From contig DASQFD010000077.1 in NCBI GenBank assembly GCA_035633255.1, forward strand, positions 1-9,573: 9,573 nt of DNA. Direction: 5' to 3'. The notes beneath the pieces were generated by a model that was not told where the DNA came from, did not search any database, and worked only from the letters and a program-made list of their open reading frames with translations. The DNA is from DASQFD01 sp035633255. GTDB taxonomy: Bacteria > Actinomycetota > Actinomycetes > Actinomycetales > Dermatophilaceae. A program made the position numbers and the translations under genes. Below are positions 1 to 7,170 of this stretch, piece after piece. Position 1 is the stretch's first letter. Each line of letters begins with the position of its first letter.

Positions 1-1473
1 GCGGCGCAGGATCTTGCCGGTCGGGCCCTTGGGCAGCTCCTCGACGACCCACACGTGCCGGGGGTACTTGTAGGCCGCGATCCGCGCCTTGGTGAACTCG
101 GTGATGTCCCCGGGCGTCGCCGTCGAGCCAGCCCGCAGCGCCACCGCGGCGCCGACCTCCTCGCCGAGCATCGGGTCGGGCACCGAGACGACGGCGACCT
201 CGAGGACGTCGGGGTGGGTGTAGATGACCTCCTCGACCTCGCGCGGGTACACGTTCATGCCGCCGCGCAGGATCATGTCCTTCTTGCGGTCCACGATGGT
301 GAAGTAGCCCTCCTCGTCCATCGTCGCGAGGTCGCCGGTGCGGAACCAGCCGTCGGGGATCGCCTCGGCCGTCGCCTCCGGCTTGCCCCAGTAGCCCTTC
401 ATGACGTTGTCGCCGCGGATGGCGATCTCGCCGACCTCGCCGACCGGCACCTCGTTGCCCTGCTCGTCGACGCACCGCATCTCGCACCCGGGGATCGCCA
501 CGCCGATGGTGCCCGGCTTGCGCTCGCGGTCGGGCATGTTGAAGGACGCGACCGGGGAGGTCTCGGAGAGGCCGTACCCCTCCAGGATCATCGTCCCGAA
601 CTTCTCCTCGAAGCCGCGCATGACCTCCAGCGGCATCGCCGATCCGCCGGACGCGCACAGCCGCAGCGACGAGGCGTCCATGGAGCCGGCGTCCGGGTGG
701 TGCAGGATCGCGGCATACATGGTCGGCACGCCCTGCATGATCGTGACGTCGTGCTCGCCGATGACCCGGATCGCCTCGGCGGGGTCGAAGCGGGGGATGA
801 GCGCCAGCGCCGCGCCGACGTGGACGGCGGCGTTGAGCCCGACGACGAGGCCGAAGACGTGGAACAGCGGCAGGCACCCCATGACGACGTCGTCCTCGGT
901 CATGACCTGGATGACGGAGGCGCAGCGCAGCGCGTTGAGCTCGATGTTGCTGTGGGTGAGCTCGGCGCCCTTGGGCCGACCCGTGGTGCCGGAGGTGTAG
1001 AGGATGATCGCGGTGTCGTCGTCCTCACGGGGCGTGGGCTCCGGGATCGGCTCGCCGTCGGGGAGCACCCCCTCGACCGGGCCCATGACCCCGCACTCGA
1101 CGACCGTGGTGCCGGAGCGCTCCGCGCCCGCCTCGGCCTCGGTGAGGAAGTCCGGCCAGACGAAGGCGACCTTGGCGCCGGAGTCGGTGAAGAAGTAGTC
1201 GATCTCGCCACGCTTGAGCAGCGGGTTCATCGGCACGACGACGCCGCCCGCGAGCAGCGTGCCGTAGTAGACGACGGGGAAGGCCGGCACGTTGGGCAGG
1301 ATGATGGCGACCCGGTCGCCCGGCTCCACCCCGGCCGCCCGCAGCTGCCCGGCGACCTTGGCGGCCGCCGCGTGCAGGGCGGCGTAGGGGATCGCGTGCT
1401 CACCGATCAGCAGGGCCGTCTTGCCCGGTGCCCGTCCCGCGGTGGCGGTGAGGTTGGTGGCGAGGTTGGTCAT
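1..1473 (-). CDS. fadD: Long-chain fatty acid-CoA ligase (AMP-forming), 3' end cut by window edge
   Basis: This enzyme activates fatty acids to acyl-CoA through an acyl-adenylate, using ATP and CoA, in the cytoplasm. The window holds 491 codons. ANL-family motifs appear in order: the phosphate-binding loop YTSGTTGRPKG at residues 159-169, the GYGLSET motif around 299-305, the TGD motif with Asp381, the hinge region DRKKDMI just after 400, and the C-terminal PTGKILRR with the catalytic Lys487 four residues before the edge. Family members are usually about 500-520 aa, so only a short tail is missing. The ATG at 1473 is chosen because AGGAG (1482-1478) lies 4 nt upstream. There is no signal peptide. 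It is probably a single transcription unit, and the upstream region carries three palindromes that suggest repression by a TetR-type fatty acid regulator (inference). The exact chain-length preference cannot be read from the sequence. Confidence 0.93.
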   Translation of the reverse strand, partial: MTNLATNLTATAGRAPGKTALLIGEHAIPYAALHAAAAKVAGQLRAAGVEPGDRVAIILPNVPAFPVVYYGTLLAGGVVVPMNPLLKRGEIDYFFTDSGAKVAFVWPDFLTEAEAGAERSGTTVVECGVMGPVEGVLPDGEPIPEPTPREDDDTAIILYTSGTTGRPKGAELTHSNIELNALRCASVIQVMTEDDVVMGCLPLFHVFGLVVGLNAAVHVGAALALIPRFDPAEAIRVIGEHDVTIMQGVPTMYAAILHHPDAGSMDASSLRLCASGGSAMPLEVMRGFEEKFGTMILEGYGLSETSPVASFNMPDRERKPGTIGVAIPGCEMRCVDEQGNEVPVGEVGEIAIRGDNVMKGYWGKPEATAEAIPDGWFRTGDLATMDEEGYFTIVDRKKDMILRGGMNVYPREVEEVIYTHPDVLEVAVVSVPDPMLGEEVGAAVALRAGSTATPGDITEFTKARIAAYKYPRHVWVVEELPKGPTGKILRR

Positions 1474-1513
1474 GGTGCTCCTGTCGGGTCCGGCGGCAGT
1501 GACGGCCTCTCCA

Positions 1514-1525
1514 TACTCGCGGGTA
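1514..1525. promoter_or_regulatory. Putative operator site 1 (TACTCGCGGGTA)
   Basis: A 12-bp imperfect palindrome, perfect in its outer arms; with one flanking base on each side it reads ATACTCGCGGGTAT. It lies about 40 nt upstream of the fadD start, where a repressor would cover the promoter. It shares a GGTATGCC word (1522-1529) with the element seen elsewhere in the window. Confidence 0.5.
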
Positions 1526-1706
1526 TGCCGTCCGCGCGCCAGAGCTTCCGGCGCCCCGGTGCGGGTGGGTGGCGCCCGCGCGGCGCTCCGCCTCGCCCGT
1601 GCGACGTGCCGCGCGCCGCGTGCCAGGGCCGCCCCCCGTGCGCTGCCCGCCGGCGCCAGGGCCACCCGTGCGCCGCGCGACGCCCACCGACGCGGCGGCG
1701 CGTACC

Positions 1707-1718
1707 TACTCGCGGGTA
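1707..1718. promoter_or_regulatory. Putative operator site 2 (TACTCGCGGGTA)
   Basis: An exact copy of site 1, 193 bp further upstream of fadD. Two identical 12-mers in one intergenic region are very unlikely by chance. Confidence 0.5.
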
Positions 1719-1759
1719 AGTGGAAGATCACGGGGCACGGGGCACCGGCACGTTGACAC

Positions 1760-2052
1760 CTACCGGTGAGTAGGCCGCTCGGCCGTGCAGCCTGCCGCGG
1801 GGAACACGTCGGTGTGCCCAAAGTCCTCGCCCTCGTAGAGCAGGGGCCCACCGGTCGCCTTGGACAGGGCGTAGCTGAAGCAGTCGCCGTAGCTCAGCCG
1901 GGCAGGGGACCGGATCCGCGACCGAACCGGCCGTGCGCCACCCGCGCCAGGTGCAGCTGGTCCACGCCGACGGGCGCGATCACCGCCTCGGCCGCCTCGA
2001 GGAGGTCGTCGAGGTCGCCGGAGCGGCTCGGTCCCAGCACGATGGCCGACGG
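1760..2052 (-). pseudogene. Decayed vapC (PIN-domain toxin) C-terminal remnant, frameshifted
   Basis: Directly after the spl stop codon, and in the same frame, the minus strand reads DLDDLLEAAEAVIAPVGVDQ and then HLARVAHGRFGRGSG, before a TGA. From about 1908 a second frame continues with PARLSYGDCFSYALSKATGG and PLLYEGEDFGHTDV, ending at the stop at 1760-1762. Together these match the second half of VapC PIN-domain ribonucleases of the type with a GDCFSYALAK motif and a GDDF.xTD motif. The two frames join at a run of four C/G (1905-1908), consistent with loss of one base, for example CAC CCT becoming CCCCT. The N-terminal half, with the first catalytic Asp, and any partner antitoxin are missing; spl occupies that position. 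It is therefore very likely non-functional. The family call rests on motif recognition; the loss of the N-terminus is seen directly. Confidence 0.75.
1761..1772. promoter_or_regulatory. Putative operator site 3 (TACTCACCGGTA on minus strand)
   Basis: It reads TACCGGTGAGTA on the plus strand. Its reverse complement matches sites 1 and 2 at 10 of 12 positions, giving the consensus TACTC(G/A)C(G/C)GGTA. It overlaps the last codons of the decayed vapC remnant. Confidence 0.45.
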
Positions 2053-3228
2053 TCAGGTGGTGTAGAGCAGGCGGGCTCCGGGCAGGCGGTCGGGCACCTC
2101 GGCGCGGAAGAACGCCGTCAGCTCGGCCATCACCGGCGCCGGGTAGACGTGGTCGACCGTCTCGAACCTCCCCTGCTTCTGCCGCCGCAGGTCCTCGTCC
2201 ATCTCGAGCCGGGTCCGCGGGTACCACCCGAGCAGCACCGCCTTGCTCCGCGGGGTGAAGCGGTGGGTGATCACCTCGACCGTGAGGTCCAGCCCGAGCA
2301 CGTCCGCGGTGGCCGCGGACGCGTCGTCGAGCAGCGCGGCGTACTCCTCCCGCCAGCCGGGCACCGGCATGACCGGCGCGATCGTGAGCCCGACACGGTA
2401 GCCGGCGAGCGCGAGGCGGCGCAGCGCTCCGAGCCGGGCCGGCATCCGCGCGGTGCCGCCCTCGAAGCGTCCGGCGACTGAGGCGGCGTTGACCGAGAAC
2501 CGGATGCGCGTGCAGCCGGCGTGCGGGAGGTCGAGCAGCGGGCCGACGTCGTCGAACTTCGTCGTGGCGCGCAGCTGCACCGGGCCGGGCCAGTCGTGGG
2601 TGCCGACGTGGGCGACCGCCGCGGCGAGCGAGCCGGTGACGTGCTCGATGCCGAGCGGGTCGGTGTAGCAGGACGCCTCGAACGTCGTGCCCTCCTCCGA
2701 GCGGTGGTCGGTGCCGGTCGTGACGGAGCCGTGCCCCACCCCGGCGTCCAGGCCCGCGAGGATCTCGTCGAGGTTGGCGTAGACGCGGGTGATTGGCGGG
2801 CCGCCGAGCGACCCGGCGAGGTAGCAGTACTGGCAGTGGGCGGGGCACCCCTCGGCGAGGTCGACCCGACAGTCGGCGCTCGGCGGGATGGGCTGGAGCC
2901 GCCGCTTCGACGGCGGCGCGACGACGACGGCCAGGGTGGACTTGGCCAGCGCGTAGGTCGCCCGCCCGTCGGCGCCGCGCAGCGAGGGAAGGCGGTCGCC
3001 GGGCAGCACGTCGATCTCCGGCACGCCGGCGGCCTCGCAGCGCGCGAGCACCGCCCGCCCGTGCGCGTGCTCGAGCGCGGAGCGGGTGACAAGGACTCGC
3101 CGCGGCGTCCAGCGGCGGACGGGGGCGCCGTGGCCCAGAAGGTCCGGGAGGTCCGGGACGTCCGTGGCCGACGTGGCGAGCGGGGAGGAGGGCATCGGGA
3201 GGTGCAACGTCCCGGCGTCGGCTCCCAT
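2053..3228 (-). CDS. Spore photoproduct lyase family radical SAM protein
   Basis: This 391-aa protein resembles SplB, which uses S-adenosylmethionine and a [4Fe-4S] cluster to split the 5-thyminyl-dihydrothymine lesion in DNA. The cluster motif CPAHCQYCY (Cys128, Cys132, Cys135; CX3CX2C) is followed by YLAGSLGGPP, as in the Spl family, with Tyr134 and Tyr136 at family-typical positions. Cys187 in FEASCYTDPLGIEHVTG lines up by eye with the hydrogen-donor Cys of Bacillus SplB (Cys141); that alignment is my inference. The N-terminal 40 residues look disordered. Two starts are possible, ATG at 3228 or ATG at 3195; neither has a clear Shine-Dalgarno site. It is divergent from the DinB-like gene with about 57 nt between starts. 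Homologues occur in non-sporulating actinobacteria, where the substrate is not established, so 'family protein' is safer than 'spore photoproduct lyase'. Confidence 0.88.
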   Translation of the reverse strand: MGADAGTLHLPMPSSPLATSATDVPDLPDLLGHGAPVRRWTPRRVLVTRSALEHAHGRAVLARCEAAGVPEIDVLPGDRLPSLRGADGRATYALAKSTLAVVVAPPSKRRLQPIPPSADCRVDLAEGCPAHCQYCYLAGSLGGPPITRVYANLDEILAGLDAGVGHGSVTTGTDHRSEEGTTFEASCYTDPLGIEHVTGSLAAAVAHVGTHDWPGPVQLRATTKFDDVGPLLDLPHAGCTRIRFSVNAASVAGRFEGGTARMPARLGALRRLALAGYRVGLTIAPVMPVPGWREEYAALLDDASAATADVLGLDLTVEVITHRFTPRSKAVLLGWYPRTRLEMDEDLRRQKQGRFETVDHVYPAPVMAELTAFFRAEVPDRLPGARLLYTT

Positions 3229-3245
3229 TGCGGCACGGGAGGTGA

Positions 3246-3277
3246 GGTATGCCGCAGGGCCGGCTCCCCGGCATACC
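3246..3277. promoter_or_regulatory. Inverted repeat GGTATGCCG-N14-CGGCATACC in divergent promoter
   Basis: Perfect 9-bp arms (3246-3254 and 3269-3277) with a 14-nt GC-rich spacer, centred between the divergent starts of the spl-family gene (3228) and the DinB-like gene (3286). The right arm overlaps the -10-like TACCAT (3274-3279) of the plus-strand gene. The position suits an operator that controls both directions. A hairpin is the alternative reading. Confidence 0.5.
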
Positions 3278-3279
3278 AT
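3274..3279 (+). promoter_or_regulatory. -10-like hexamer TACCAT of DinB-like gene (leaderless)
   Basis: TACCAT fits TANNNT and ends 6 nt before the GTG at 3286. No Shine-Dalgarno sequence lies between. This spacing predicts transcription starting at or next to the start codon, as in leaderless actinobacterial mRNAs. I see no good -35 box. Confidence 0.45.
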
Positions 3280-3285
3280 GAGCGA

Positions 3286-3774
3286 GTGCTCACCGCCGGG
3301 GACTTCCTGGCCTTCGCGGACGTCGCGCTGGGCGCGATGACGGACACGCTGGCCGAACTCGGCGAGGAACTGGTCAACGCGAGGCTGGACGTCCCGGGGT
3401 CCAACACCCCCTTCGCCGTCGCGGCGCACTGCGCGGGCGTCATGACGTACTGGGGGACGGAGGTCAACCTCGGCGTCCCCGTGGGGCGGGACCGGGCCGC
3501 GGAGTTCCGGGCGTCCGGCACGGTGGCCGAGGCGGTGGCCCTGTTCCACGCGGCGTCGGCCGCGCTGCACGAGGCCGTGGAGGCGGCGCGGCCGCTCGAG
3601 GCGGCGCCCCCGGGGGCCGTCGCGAGTTTCCCGGGAGACGAGGAGATCGTGGGGAGCAGGGCGACCGTGCTCCTGCACGTCTACGACGAGCTGTGCCAGC
3701 ACCTCGGCCAGCTGCAGGTGACCCGGGACGTGCTGCGGGCGGGCGGCGCGGGCGTCGTGGCGGGGCCGGCCTGA
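3286..3774 (+). CDS. DinB/DUF664-type four-helix protein (putative mycothiol-dependent transferase family)
   Basis: A 162-aa protein with the pattern of the DinB / mycothiol-dependent maleylpyruvate isomerase-like superfamily, whose members are metal-binding four-helix bundles. His48 in FAVAAHCAGVMTYW and the pair His131 and His139 in LLHVYDELCQHLGQL fit the metal-binding triad positions, and the following GQLQVTRDVL helix is family-typical. The GTG at 3286 is chosen because the conserved N-terminal helix (FLAFADVALGAM) starts at once and because a -10-like hexamer sits 6 nt upstream. The open frame extends far upstream, but that part lies opposite the spl-family gene and has shadow composition. 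Many members use mycothiol, the actinobacterial thiol, in detoxification; the reaction of this one is unknown. Confidence 0.8.
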   Translation: MLTAGDFLAFADVALGAMTDTLAELGEELVNARLDVPGSNTPFAVAAHCAGVMTYWGTEVNLGVPVGRDRAAEFRASGTVAEAVALFHAASAALHEAVEAARPLEAAPPGAVASFPGDEEIVGSRATVLLHVYDELCQHLGQLQVTRDVLRAGGAGVVAGPA

Positions 3775-3862
3775 CCGGTCGGACGGCTCGCCGACGGTCG
3801 ACTTCCCGCAGCCCCCCACGGGCGGGACCGCGGTGTGGGTGCGCTCGGGCAGGATGTCCGCC

Positions 3863-6085
3863 GTGAGCCAGCTTCCCGCCGACCCCGCTGCCTCGACCTC
3901 GGTCGACGAGGTGCCCGAGGACGACCGGCGCGAGTGGGCCCGGCTCGCCGACGCGGTGCGCGGGCACCAGTTCGCCTACCACGTCCTGGACCGCCCGACG
4001 GTCAGCGACGGGGAGTACGACGCGCTCGTGCGGCGGCTGACGGCCCTGGAGGAGGCCCACCCCTCGCTTCGCACGCCGGACAGCCCGACCCAGCAGGTGG
4101 GCGGGGCGACGTTCGCGACGGGGTTCGAGGCGGTGGACCACCGCGAGCGGATGCTCAGCCTGGACAACATCTTCACCCCCGAGGAGCTCACGGCGTGGGC
4201 GGCCCGGGTGGAGCGCGGCGCCGAGGCCGGCGTGCGCTACCTGTGCGAGCTCAAGATCGACGGGCTGGCCGTCAACCTGCTCTATCAGGACGGCCGGCTG
4301 GTCCGGGCGCTGACCCGCGGTGACGGCCGGACCGGTGAGGACGTCACCCTCAACGTCCGCACCATCGGCTCGGTCCCGCAGGTGCTTCGCGGCGGGCACG
4401 TGCCCGACCTGGTCGAGGTTCGCGGCGAGGTGTTCTTCCCCCTAGCGGCGTTCGCCGACCTCAACGCCGGGCTCGTGGAGGCCGGGCGGCCGCCCTTCGC
4501 CAACCCCCGCAACGCCGCCGCGGGGTCGCTGCGCCAGAAGGACCCGCGGGTCACGGCGACCCGGCCGCTGCACCTGCTCGTGCACGGGATCGGCGCCCGG
4601 CGGGGCCTCGACGTCGCCACCCAGTCCGAGGCGTACGAGCGGTTCCGGGGGTGGGGGCTGCCGGTGTCGGACCACTTCCGCGTGGTGGACACCGTGGCCG
4701 CGGTCCAGGCCTTCATCGACGGCTTCGGCGAGCGGCGGCACTCGGTCGAGCACGAGATCGACGGGGTGGTCGTCAAGGTCGACGACATGGCCGTGCAGCG
4801 CCGGCTCGGGTCCACGTCGCGGGCGCCGCGCTGGGCGATCGCCTACAAGTACCCGCCGGAGGAGGTCAACACCCGGCTGCTCGACATCGACGTCAACGTC
4901 GGCCGCACCGGCCGGGTGACGCCCTTCGGGGTCATGGAGCCGGTGACCGTCGCCGGGTCCACTGTATCGCTCGCCACCCTCCACAACGCCGACGAGATCC
5001 GCCGCAAGGGCGTGCTCGTCGGCGACACCGTCGTGCTGCGCAAGGCCGGTGACGTCATCCCGGAGATCCTCGGCCCGGTGGTCGCCCTGCGGGACGGATC
5101 CGAGCGCGAGTACGTCATGCCGACCCACTGCCCGTCGTGCGGCACCGAGCTGAGGCCGGACAGGGAGGGCGAGAAGGACATCCGCTGCCCCAACGGGCGG
5201 TCCTGCCCGTCCCAGCTGCGGGAGCGGGTCTTCGCCCTCGCGTCACGGGGGGCGCTCGACATCGAGGCGCTCGGCTGGGAGGCGGCGATCGCGCTGACCG
5301 ACCCCGAGACCAACCGCCCGGAGGGTGCCGCCGAGCCACCGCAGCGCCCGGTCCTCGCCACGGAGGCGGACCTGTTCCGCCTGCGGGCCCCGGACCTCGC
5401 GGGGGTGCGGGTCTGGCGGCAGCGCAAGGTCAGGGGCGTCGCCGGGCCGTGGGCGCTGGAGCCGTACTTCTACACCCGGGGCTCGGCCAAGGAGGCGCCC
5501 AAGCCGCGCGCGACCACCGAGGTGCTCTTCGCCGAGCTCGAGAAGGCCAAGGGCCGCCCGCTCTGGCGGGTGCTCGTCGCGCTGTCGATCCGGCACGTGG
5601 GGCCGACCGCGGCGCGCGCGCTGGCCGGGCACCTCCGCTCGATGGAGGTGATCCGGGCAGCCAGCGCCGACGAGCTCGCGGCCGTCGAAGGGGTCGGGCC
5701 GGTGATCGCCGAGGCGGTGCGGGACTGGTTCGACCTGCCCGAGAACGACTGGCACCGGAGCATCGTCGACCGTTGGGCCGAGGACGGGGTGCGGATGGCC
5801 GAGGAGGAGGACGAGGGGGTCCCCCGCACGCTCGAGGGCCGGACCGTCGTCGTGACCGGCTCCCTGGAGGGCTTCAGCCGCGACGAGGCGAGGGAGGCCG
5901 TCCAGGCTCGCGGCGGCAAGGCGTCCGGGTCGGTCTCCAAGAAAACCGACTTCGTCGTCGTCGGTCCCGGCGCCGGCTCCAAGGAGGCCAAGGCCCGGGA
6001 GCTGGGCCTGCCCATCCTCGACGAGGAGGCGTTCGTCCGGCTCTTGCAGACCGGTAACCCAAAGACCGGCGACCCTGTGACCTGA
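3863..6085 (+). CDS. ligA: NAD-dependent DNA ligase LigA
   Basis: It seals nicks in duplex DNA during replication and repair using NAD+. The 740-aa protein has all LigA domains in order: the NAD-binding Ia domain (YHVLDRPTVSDGEYD, about residues 33-53), the adenylation domain with nucleophile Lys131 in ELKIDGLAV, VEVRGEVFFP, HEIDGVVVKVDD and WAIAYKYPPEE, an OB fold (VGRTGRVTPFGV onward), a four-Cys zinc finger (Cys423, Cys426, Cys442, Cys448), helix-hairpin-helix repeats (VEGVGPVIAEAV) and a C-terminal BRCT domain (RTLEGRTVVVTGSLEGF). Its linker after the zinc finger (about 470-550) is longer than in E. coli LigA, as in other actinobacteria. Start: GTG at 3863, with the weak -10-like CAGGAT ending 7 nt upstream, is preferred; ATG at 3854 and GTG at 3833 are alternatives. 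The gene looks complete and functional. Confidence 0.95.
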   Translation: MSQLPADPAASTSVDEVPEDDRREWARLADAVRGHQFAYHVLDRPTVSDGEYDALVRRLTALEEAHPSLRTPDSPTQQVGGATFATGFEAVDHRERMLSLDNIFTPEELTAWAARVERGAEAGVRYLCELKIDGLAVNLLYQDGRLVRALTRGDGRTGEDVTLNVRTIGSVPQVLRGGHVPDLVEVRGEVFFPLAAFADLNAGLVEAGRPPFANPRNAAAGSLRQKDPRVTATRPLHLLVHGIGARRGLDVATQSEAYERFRGWGLPVSDHFRVVDTVAAVQAFIDGFGERRHSVEHEIDGVVVKVDDMAVQRRLGSTSRAPRWAIAYKYPPEEVNTRLLDIDVNVGRTGRVTPFGVMEPVTVAGSTVSLATLHNADEIRRKGVLVGDTVVLRKAGDVIPEILGPVVALRDGSEREYVMPTHCPSCGTELRPDREGEKDIRCPNGRSCPSQLRERVFALASRGALDIEALGWEAAIALTDPETNRPEGAAEPPQRPVLATEADLFRLRAPDLAGVRVWRQRKVRGVAGPWALEPYFYTRGSAKEAPKPRATTEVLFAELEKAKGRPLWRVLVALSIRHVGPTAARALAGHLRSMEVIRAASADELAAVEGVGPVIAEAVRDWFDLPENDWHRSIVDRWAEDGVRMAEEEDEGVPRTLEGRTVVVTGSLEGFSRDEAREAVQARGGKASGSVSKKTDFVVVGPGAGSKEAKARELGLPILDEEAFVRLLQTGNPKTGDPVT

Positions 6086-6148
6086 GCCGAGAATGGGGCA
6101 CTCGGGTGGCCGGAGCCGGGGGCTCGAAACACGATCAGTGCTCCACGA

Positions 6149-6167
6149 CATCAGTGCGACACTGATG
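6149..6167. promoter_or_regulatory. Palindromic operator of vapBC
   Basis: CATCAGTG-CGA-CACTGATG is a perfect 8-bp inverted repeat with a 3-nt centre, ending 2 nt before the vapB start codon. A further half-site ATCAGTGC lies at 6134-6141, 16 nt upstream of the matching half-site in the palindrome. VapB antitoxins are ribbon-helix-helix repressors that bind such repeats over their own promoter, so this is the expected site of VapBC autoregulation. No Shine-Dalgarno sequence precedes vapB, so its mRNA may be leaderless with the promoter inside this repeat. Confidence 0.75.
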
Positions 6168-6169
6168 CC

Positions 6170-6403
6170 ATGGCCAACCTCACCATCACCGTCGACGACG
6201 AAACCCTGCGTCGTGCGCGGATCCGGGCGCTCGAACGTGGTGAGAGCGTGAACGCGTACCTCGCGCACGCGCTGCAGAGGTTCGCGCAGCGCGACGAGGC
6301 GGCCGGGGCGCTCGAGCGGATCTTCGAGCTGGCGGATGGCAACGCGACCGGGAGCGGCGTCGGCGGGCGGTCGTGGACCCGGGACGAGTTGCACCGTGGC
6401 TAG
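6170..6403 (+). CDS. vapB: VapB-type ribbon-helix-helix antitoxin
   Basis: A 77-aa protein. Residues 1-45 form a ribbon-helix-helix DNA-binding domain: a beta strand (ANLTITVDDETL) followed by two helices (RARIRALERGE, then SVNAYLAHALQRFA). Residues 46-77 form the variable tail expected to wrap the toxin and block its active site. It overlaps the downstream vapC by 8 nt, so the two are translationally coupled. The palindrome immediately upstream is the likely binding site for it. The label VapB follows from its PIN-domain partner. Confidence 0.88.
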   Translation: MANLTITVDDETLRRARIRALERGESVNAYLAHALQRFAQRDEAAGALERIFELADGNATGSGVGGRSWTRDELHRG

Positions 6404-6803
6404 GGTCTTCGTGGACACCAACGTCCTTGCGTACGTGTTCGACGAGGACTCCCCGGACAAGCAGTCGCGAGCCCGGGCCGCGTTGGCGTCCGCGGAGGAT
6501 CCGGTGGTCAGCACCCAGGTGATGCTCGAGCTGTTCACCGTCCTGACCCGGAAGTTCGCTCGGCCCCTGTCGGCGACGGCAGCGTGTGACGTGCTCGACC
6601 GCCTCTCGGACCTTCCGGTGGTCAGCGCTGACGCCGCGCTGGTCCGCAAGGCGGCGCGCACCGCGACGCGGCATCAGCTGTCGGTGTGGGACGCAATGAT
6701 CCTGGAGGCTGCGGTGGAAGCCGGGTGCAGCGAGGTGTGGACCGAGGATCTCGCCACCGGATCGGTGCTCGGCGGTGTCCGCGTCGTCGACCCGCTCCGC
6801 TGA
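6396..6803 (+). CDS. vapC: VapC PIN-domain ribonuclease toxin
   Basis: A 135-aa PIN-domain protein, the toxin of the pair. VapC toxins cut specific RNAs, often tRNA or rRNA, with Mg2+. The acidic residues are present: Asp7 in VFVDTNVLAY, Glu45 in VMLELFTVL, Asp99 in SVWDAMILEA, and Asp118 in WTEDL. The length is typical. The start is the GTG at 6396, overlapping the vapB stop; the open frame begins earlier at 6336, but that part lies inside vapB and lacks PIN sequence. The active site looks intact. It differs from the vapC remnant at 1760-2052, which carries GDCFSYALSK where this one has SVWDAMILEA, so the two are not recent duplicates. The RNA target cannot be told from sequence. Confidence 0.9.
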   Translation: MARVFVDTNVLAYVFDEDSPDKQSRARAALASAEDPVVSTQVMLELFTVLTRKFARPLSATAACDVLDRLSDLPVVSADAALVRKAARTATRHQLSVWDAMILEAAVEAGCSEVWTEDLATGSVLGGVRVVDPLR

Positions 6804-6842
6804 GGGCGCACCTGGCGCAGCCCCGGCGGCTCAGGCGGTGGG

Positions 6843-7170
6843 TCAGCGGGTGAAGTCGGTGAAGCCGGTCTGGAAGCCGCTGAGAGCGGGCCGGTCCCGT
6901 TGACCGCGATCCAGTCCCCGTCGGGGCGCATCCGCGCCAGGCCCGGGCCGACGTTCTCCAGCGTGATGCCACCGGCGAGCAGGGTCTGAGTCGTGTCGCT
7001 CGTCGCGTCCGGGCCCAGCTGTCCGGGCCGTGGCGAGGATCCGGCGCGAGCCGAACAGCCAGTCGACGGCCTTCCCGGAGAAGCCCGGCGCCGGGTCGTG
7101 ACGTAGGGCGAGGTGTCCCCCTGCCCGACGTCGACGAGGCGCGCGGGACAGGCATCGTATGGGCGCGCAT
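6843..7170 (-). pseudogene. Decayed minus-strand gene, possibly a cyclase-family C-terminus
   Basis: Protein-like sequence is spread over different frames of the minus strand. The pieces in order are: VDVGQGDTSPYVT (about 7130-7098); DPAPGFSGKAVDWLFGSRRI and LATART (from 7097); then, one frame over, QLGPDATSDTTQTLLAGGIT, LENVGPGLARMRPDGDWIAV and NGTGPLS; then, in another frame, GFQTGFTDFTR before the TGA at 6845-6843. The changes fall near 7096, 7019 and 6881. Normal-looking amino acid composition continues across each join, which is unlike shadow frames here. The string of GFS..AVDWL, LGPDA, LLAGGITLENV and the final GF.TGFT loosely recalls the C-terminus of the cyclase/kynurenine formamidase family, but I hold that identification weakly. 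The 5' end cannot be placed; sequence up to about 7205 might belong. It converges on vapC. Confidence 0.5.

Larger units (their letters stand above)
1474..1759. promoter_or_regulatory. Non-coding control region upstream of fadD
   Basis: About 290 nt without a supportable gene. Open frames on both strands have compositions of the Arg/Ala/Pro/Gly type typical of high-GC shadow reading. The stretch from about 1530 to 1705 is almost entirely G and C. Two perfect copies of TACTCGCGGGTA lie in it and a third variant lies just outside. The fadD promoter should lie here on the minus strand, but I cannot pick a convincing -10/-35 pair. Confidence 0.6.

Noticed and set aside
55..1719. Long plus-strand open frame of 554 codons opposite fadD
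   Set aside because: It lies antisense to a clear acyl-CoA ligase and its composition (Arg, Gly, Asp, Val, His repeats) is typical of a shadow frame in GC-rich DNA.
1753..1758. Perfect TTGACA as a plus-strand -35 box
   Set aside because: No -10-like hexamer lies at the right distance and no plus-strand gene follows.
2521..3285. Upstream extension of the DinB-like open frame
   Set aside because: It is opposite the spl-family gene and has shadow composition; the conserved protein begins at the GTG at 3286.
3229..3819. N-terminal extension of the spl-family open frame
   Set aside because: It runs antisense through the DinB-like gene and shows no Spl-like sequence.
6113..6125. Hairpin GAGCC-GGG-GGCTC downstream of ligA as a terminator
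   Set aside because: The stem is only 5 bp with no T-run; such hairpins are common by chance at this GC content.
5243..6661. Minus-strand open frame of 472 codons opposite ligA and vapBC
   Set aside because: It overlaps three well-supported plus-strand genes and has low-complexity shadow composition.
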